A stretch of 64,000 nt of DNA, from contig NC_018748.1 of the NCBI RefSeq assembly GCF_000263195.1, positions 620,001 to 684,000 on the forward strand, given 5' to 3'. The stretch comes from Emticicia oligotrophica DSM 17448. Its GTDB lineage: Bacteria > Bacteroidota > Bacteroidia > Cytophagales > Spirosomataceae. A program made the translations under genes and the position numbers. Below are positions 61,888 through 64,000 of the stretch, piece after piece. The notes under the pieces are model-generated. The model was given only the letters and a program-made list of their open reading frames with translations, did not search any database and was not told where the DNA came from. The number at the start of each line of letters is the position of its first letter. The first letter of the stretch is position 1.

Positions 61888-61910
61888 CTTTTGAAAAGTA
61901 TTAACAATGC

Positions 61911-63305
61911 TTAGTTACCACCATAATCGCCTGCTCTATCTCTCCAAACTGAGTGAGGATGATTGGCATTTCTCACAATAATTCCACCCTGCATCGAAAA
62001 CTCAATCCAAACATTCGGGCCATCAATAAGCACATAATCATTTTTGGTCGTTAAGTCAGTAGTACCCGAATAAGAAATATACGTATTATCAATTTCTGAT
62101 TTATACTTTGCATAAACTGCTGCTGCTGCTTTATCATCCAAATCATCTGTATAAGTCTTGATTGCAGCCAATACCAAGTCTTTCTTGGCTTGGGTTAAAT
62201 CACCTACTTTAACCCCAGTTTTTGTAGTTGGAAACTTATTATCTTGTGCTGGCCCTAAAATTAAATCTGTTTGTGTTGAAGAACGCTTGGCCGAAGTTAG
62301 TTCAGTAGCACTTAAACCTTTCAACATCGCAGAAAGTGCATTTAACTCCTGAGCAATTGGCTGATAAGTAACGTTTTTCCAAACATAACTTGGGAAAGGC
62401 TCAGTTGAGCGGAAAGAAGGTGTTCCACCAGTCATTTTTCCACCATTATAAGTATAAATAATTGTTCCGTGATGGCCACCAATTTGTAAACACCACAAGC
62501 CAGTTGCACTTGGAGTTCCGATGAAGGCAATGTAATAATTTCCAGAACCATAATCCGAACCTCCTCCGATTGAGTTTAAATAATCATCGGCAGCTAAAAT
62601 ACCAATATACTCATCATTGCCTTCGTTTGCGGTAGTACTTGTGGCCGACTTTAAAAGATTGTAAAAGGCTGTCCATTGAGCGGTACTAAAAGTACTTGAT
62701 TGCAAACCAGACCTGCCACGGTATAGGGCTTCTGGCAAATTTGACCACTTTTGAGCATGTGCCTTATTGTAAGTATCTTGAAGAGCACTCACTTGTGTAG
62801 AAGAAAGTGTAGCCTTAAATGCATTTGCCATTGCAACAATAGTATTAATATCTGTTTCAATCGACCATCCAGCAGTTGTTGTAGTTGTACCAGTACCGCT
62901 TGATGTAGCAGAAACAGTTAAACTCAAAGTACATGATTGCCCACCTACTAAAACTGCAAACGAGGCTGTTCCGCTCGTAAGAGGCGTACCTGTAATGGCA
63001 TAAGTAACCGAACCAGCACCTGAAGCTAGCGTACCTGCGGCCAGAGTAGCTGTTAGACCAGTAACACCTGTTGAAGCAATGGCGGTACCTGCTGAATAGG
63101 CAGCTCCATTTCCGCCTGTATAGGGTACGGTGGCCGTGCCAGTAAAGGCTGCTCCTGCCGATGGAGTGCCTGAATAAGTAACAGATGAACAACTCAATGC
63201 AGTGACTGTGGCGGTGGTAGCGGTTGTAACTTCTGTTTTCTCACAAGCTGCAATCATGATTGCAGCACTAATTGTTAGACTCAAAATTGCGTTTTTAAAC
63301 TTCAT
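61911..63305 (-). CDS. DUF3500 lipoprotein with Ig-like N-terminal repeat
   Basis: 464 residues. Lipoprotein signal (ILSLTISAAIMIAAC, lipid Cys21). Residues about 35-140 are a Gly/Ser/Thr-rich beta domain with a Cys pair (TALSCSSVTYSG, VPYTGGNGAAYSAG, LVGGQSCTLSL), a module common in secreted Bacteroidota proteins. Residues about 150-460 are the DUF3500 domain: VSALQDTYNKAHAQKWSNLP, FIGTPSATGLWCLQIGGHHG, FRSTEPFPSYVWKNVTY and the C-terminal WIEFSMQGG and HPHSVWRD. The conserved His pairs (GGHHG, HPHS) could bind metal. First gene of the DUF3500-HupE-receptor run. Confidence 0.9.
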   Translation of the reverse strand: MKFKNAILSLTISAAIMIAACEKTEVTTATTATVTALSCSSVTYSGTPSAGAAFTGTATVPYTGGNGAAYSAGTAIASTGVTGLTATLAAGTLASGAGSVTYAITGTPLTSGTASFAVLVGGQSCTLSLTVSATSSGTGTTTTTAGWSIETDINTIVAMANAFKATLSSTQVSALQDTYNKAHAQKWSNLPEALYRGRSGLQSSTFSTAQWTAFYNLLKSATSTTANEGNDEYIGILAADDYLNSIGGGSDYGSGNYYIAFIGTPSATGLWCLQIGGHHGTIIYTYNGGKMTGGTPSFRSTEPFPSYVWKNVTYQPIAQELNALSAMLKGLSATELTSAKRSSTQTDLILGPAQDNKFPTTKTGVKVGDLTQAKKDLVLAAIKTYTDDLDDKAAAAVYAKYKSEIDNTYISYSGTTDLTTKNDYVLIDGPNVWIEFSMQGGIIVRNANHPHSVWRDRAGDYGGN

Positions 63306-63427
63306 ACGATTTATTGTTTTAATAATACTTTAGTACTAACCTATTAGACGTAGGAACAATAAATCTGGTTGGGTGAGGTGGGTGGCTTTAGAAGTGAACA
63401 GGAAAAAATGCCAAGTGAATCGACGAA

Positions 63428-64000
63428 TTAGCCATTTTCGAACCACCGCTTGAAAGAGGTTACTTTTTCTTTACTTATTATTATTTCAAAAGAAGATATT
63501 GGATTAGTTTTTACTAAAGCTCTACTATTCGCGAAAGATTCAATAGCCGTGATGCTTGGTCTTGAAAGAATATATTGTCGATTGGCTCGTACAAATTCGT
63601 GGGAGTCTAGTTGATTTTCGAGGTCTTCAAGTTTAAAATCAAGAATAAATTTTCGGCCATCGAAAAGCTGCCCAAAGACAAGACTATTTTCAATAAAAAA
63701 ATAAGCAAAATCGGATGTTTTAATGGGTAATAATTTTTCTCGATATCTAACCAAAAAGCTTTTTCGATAATTTTTCTGAGAAAAAGCATGCCTTTGGATA
63801 AGCTCATTGAGTTTATCTCTTTGAATTAATCGTTGATTTTTAAATTTTTCAATGGCAAATGCAAGTGACTCTAAATCAAGTGGTTTTAAGATATAATCAA
63901 CACTATTGAGTTTAAATGCACGAATGGCGTATTCATCAAAAGCAGTAATGAAAATGATTGGAGCTTTGATTTGGACTTGTTCATAGATTTCGAAGGAAAT
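63428..64000 (-). CDS. LytTR family response regulator, 5' part outside the window
   Basis: The frame is open to the right window edge; 190 residues are visible. The visible N-terminal part is the second half of a receiver (PIIFITAFDEYAIRAFKLNS, then VDYILKPLDLESLAF with the conserved Lys); the acceptor Asp lies beyond the edge. The C-terminal LytTR domain is complete (FLVRYREKLLPIKTSDFAYF, FDGRKFILDFKLEDLENQLD, EFVRANRQYI). Typical LytR/AlgR-type regulator. It is 122 bp upstream of the DUF3500 lipoprotein gene on the same strand and likely regulates that operon (inference). Confidence 0.88.
   Translation of the reverse strand: MSFEIYEQVQIKAPIIFITAFDEYAIRAFKLNSVDYILKPLDLESLAFAIEKFKNQRLIQRDKLNELIQRHAFSQKNYRKSFLVRYREKLLPIKTSDFAYFFIENSLVFGQLFDGRKFILDFKLEDLENQLDSHEFVRANRQYILSRPSITAIESFANSRALVKTNPISSFEIIISKEKVTSFKRWFENG

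Noticed and set aside
62857-63192. 111-codon Tyr/Cys/Arg/Ser-rich frame inside the DUF3500 gene
   Set aside because: It is the off-frame reading of a repetitive Gly/Thr/Ser-rich coding segment; the DUF3500 frame is intact through it.
63607-63807. 66-codon minus-strand frame at the right edge
   Set aside because: It overlaps the LytTR regulator, whose frame is continuous to the window edge when read from 64000.
1-64000. tRNA, rRNA, CRISPR arrays, insertion sequences, phage or conjugation genes
   Set aside because: Both strands were read for cloverleaf-type ends, regular direct repeats and transposase or integrase motifs; none was found, though short RNAs cannot be excluded by eye.

Overview
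The window comes from an AT-rich bacterial chromosome of the phylum Bacteroidota, most likely order Cytophagales (an Emticicia/Arcicella/Spirosoma-like relative; the order is inferred from gene content). Supporting signs are several TonB-dependent receptors, two secreted proteins with type IX secretion (T9SS) C-terminal sorting domains, LytTR regulators, many Bacteroidota-specific DUF families, few Shine-Dalgarno sites, and promoters of the TTG-N17-23-TAnnTTTG type. No tRNA, rRNA, CRISPR array, insertion sequence or prophage gene was recognised. Genes are short operons on both strands, often separated by strong bidirectional hairpin terminators.

Region by region. 1-8 kb: the 3' part of an OMP_b-brl-type TonB receptor, two SRPBCC proteins with a Crp/Fnr regulator, a large hybrid histidine kinase, and a BON-LysM protein. 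8-16 kb: an NTF2-like protein, an alpha/beta hydrolase, clpX, an MpaB-type oxygenase and a DUF2809 protein, then a membrane-protein cluster (DUF4153, a winged-helix regulator, a six-helix membrane protein, dgkA, DUF1361). Two near-identical ACTTTG-N5-CAAAGT palindromes lie directly in front of the two transcription units of that cluster. 16-29 kb: a PQQ-type sugar dehydrogenase with PKD and T9SS domains, uvrC, a SASA-type esterase with T9SS domain, a DUF922 metalloprotease, four small cytosolic proteins (DUF1801, DUF4256, two GNATs), an M28 aminopeptidase, a nucleotidyltransferase and a lipoprotein.

29-38 kb is the most interesting stretch. A TonB receptor and a LytTR response regulator whose phospho-acceptor Asp is replaced by Glu stand divergent from a CotH kinase lipoprotein - repeat protein - VTC-type polyphosphate polymerase - DUF4956 membrane protein - two tandem DUF2490 barrels cluster. 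This looks like a cell-envelope polymer or phosphotransfer system of unknown product.

38-51 kb: a second hybrid kinase, DinB, small proteins (one very acidic), ispH, a Wzi/RemB-like outer-membrane barrel, upp, DUF4230, glmM and a large secreted repeat protein. 51-64 kb: a giant alpha-2-macroglobulin lipoprotein, a GyrI-like protein with a small partner, and an apparent DUF3500 lipoprotein - HupE/UreJ - TonB receptor operon. A LytTR regulator truncated by the window edge lies upstream of that operon; the set may be a metal-uptake module.
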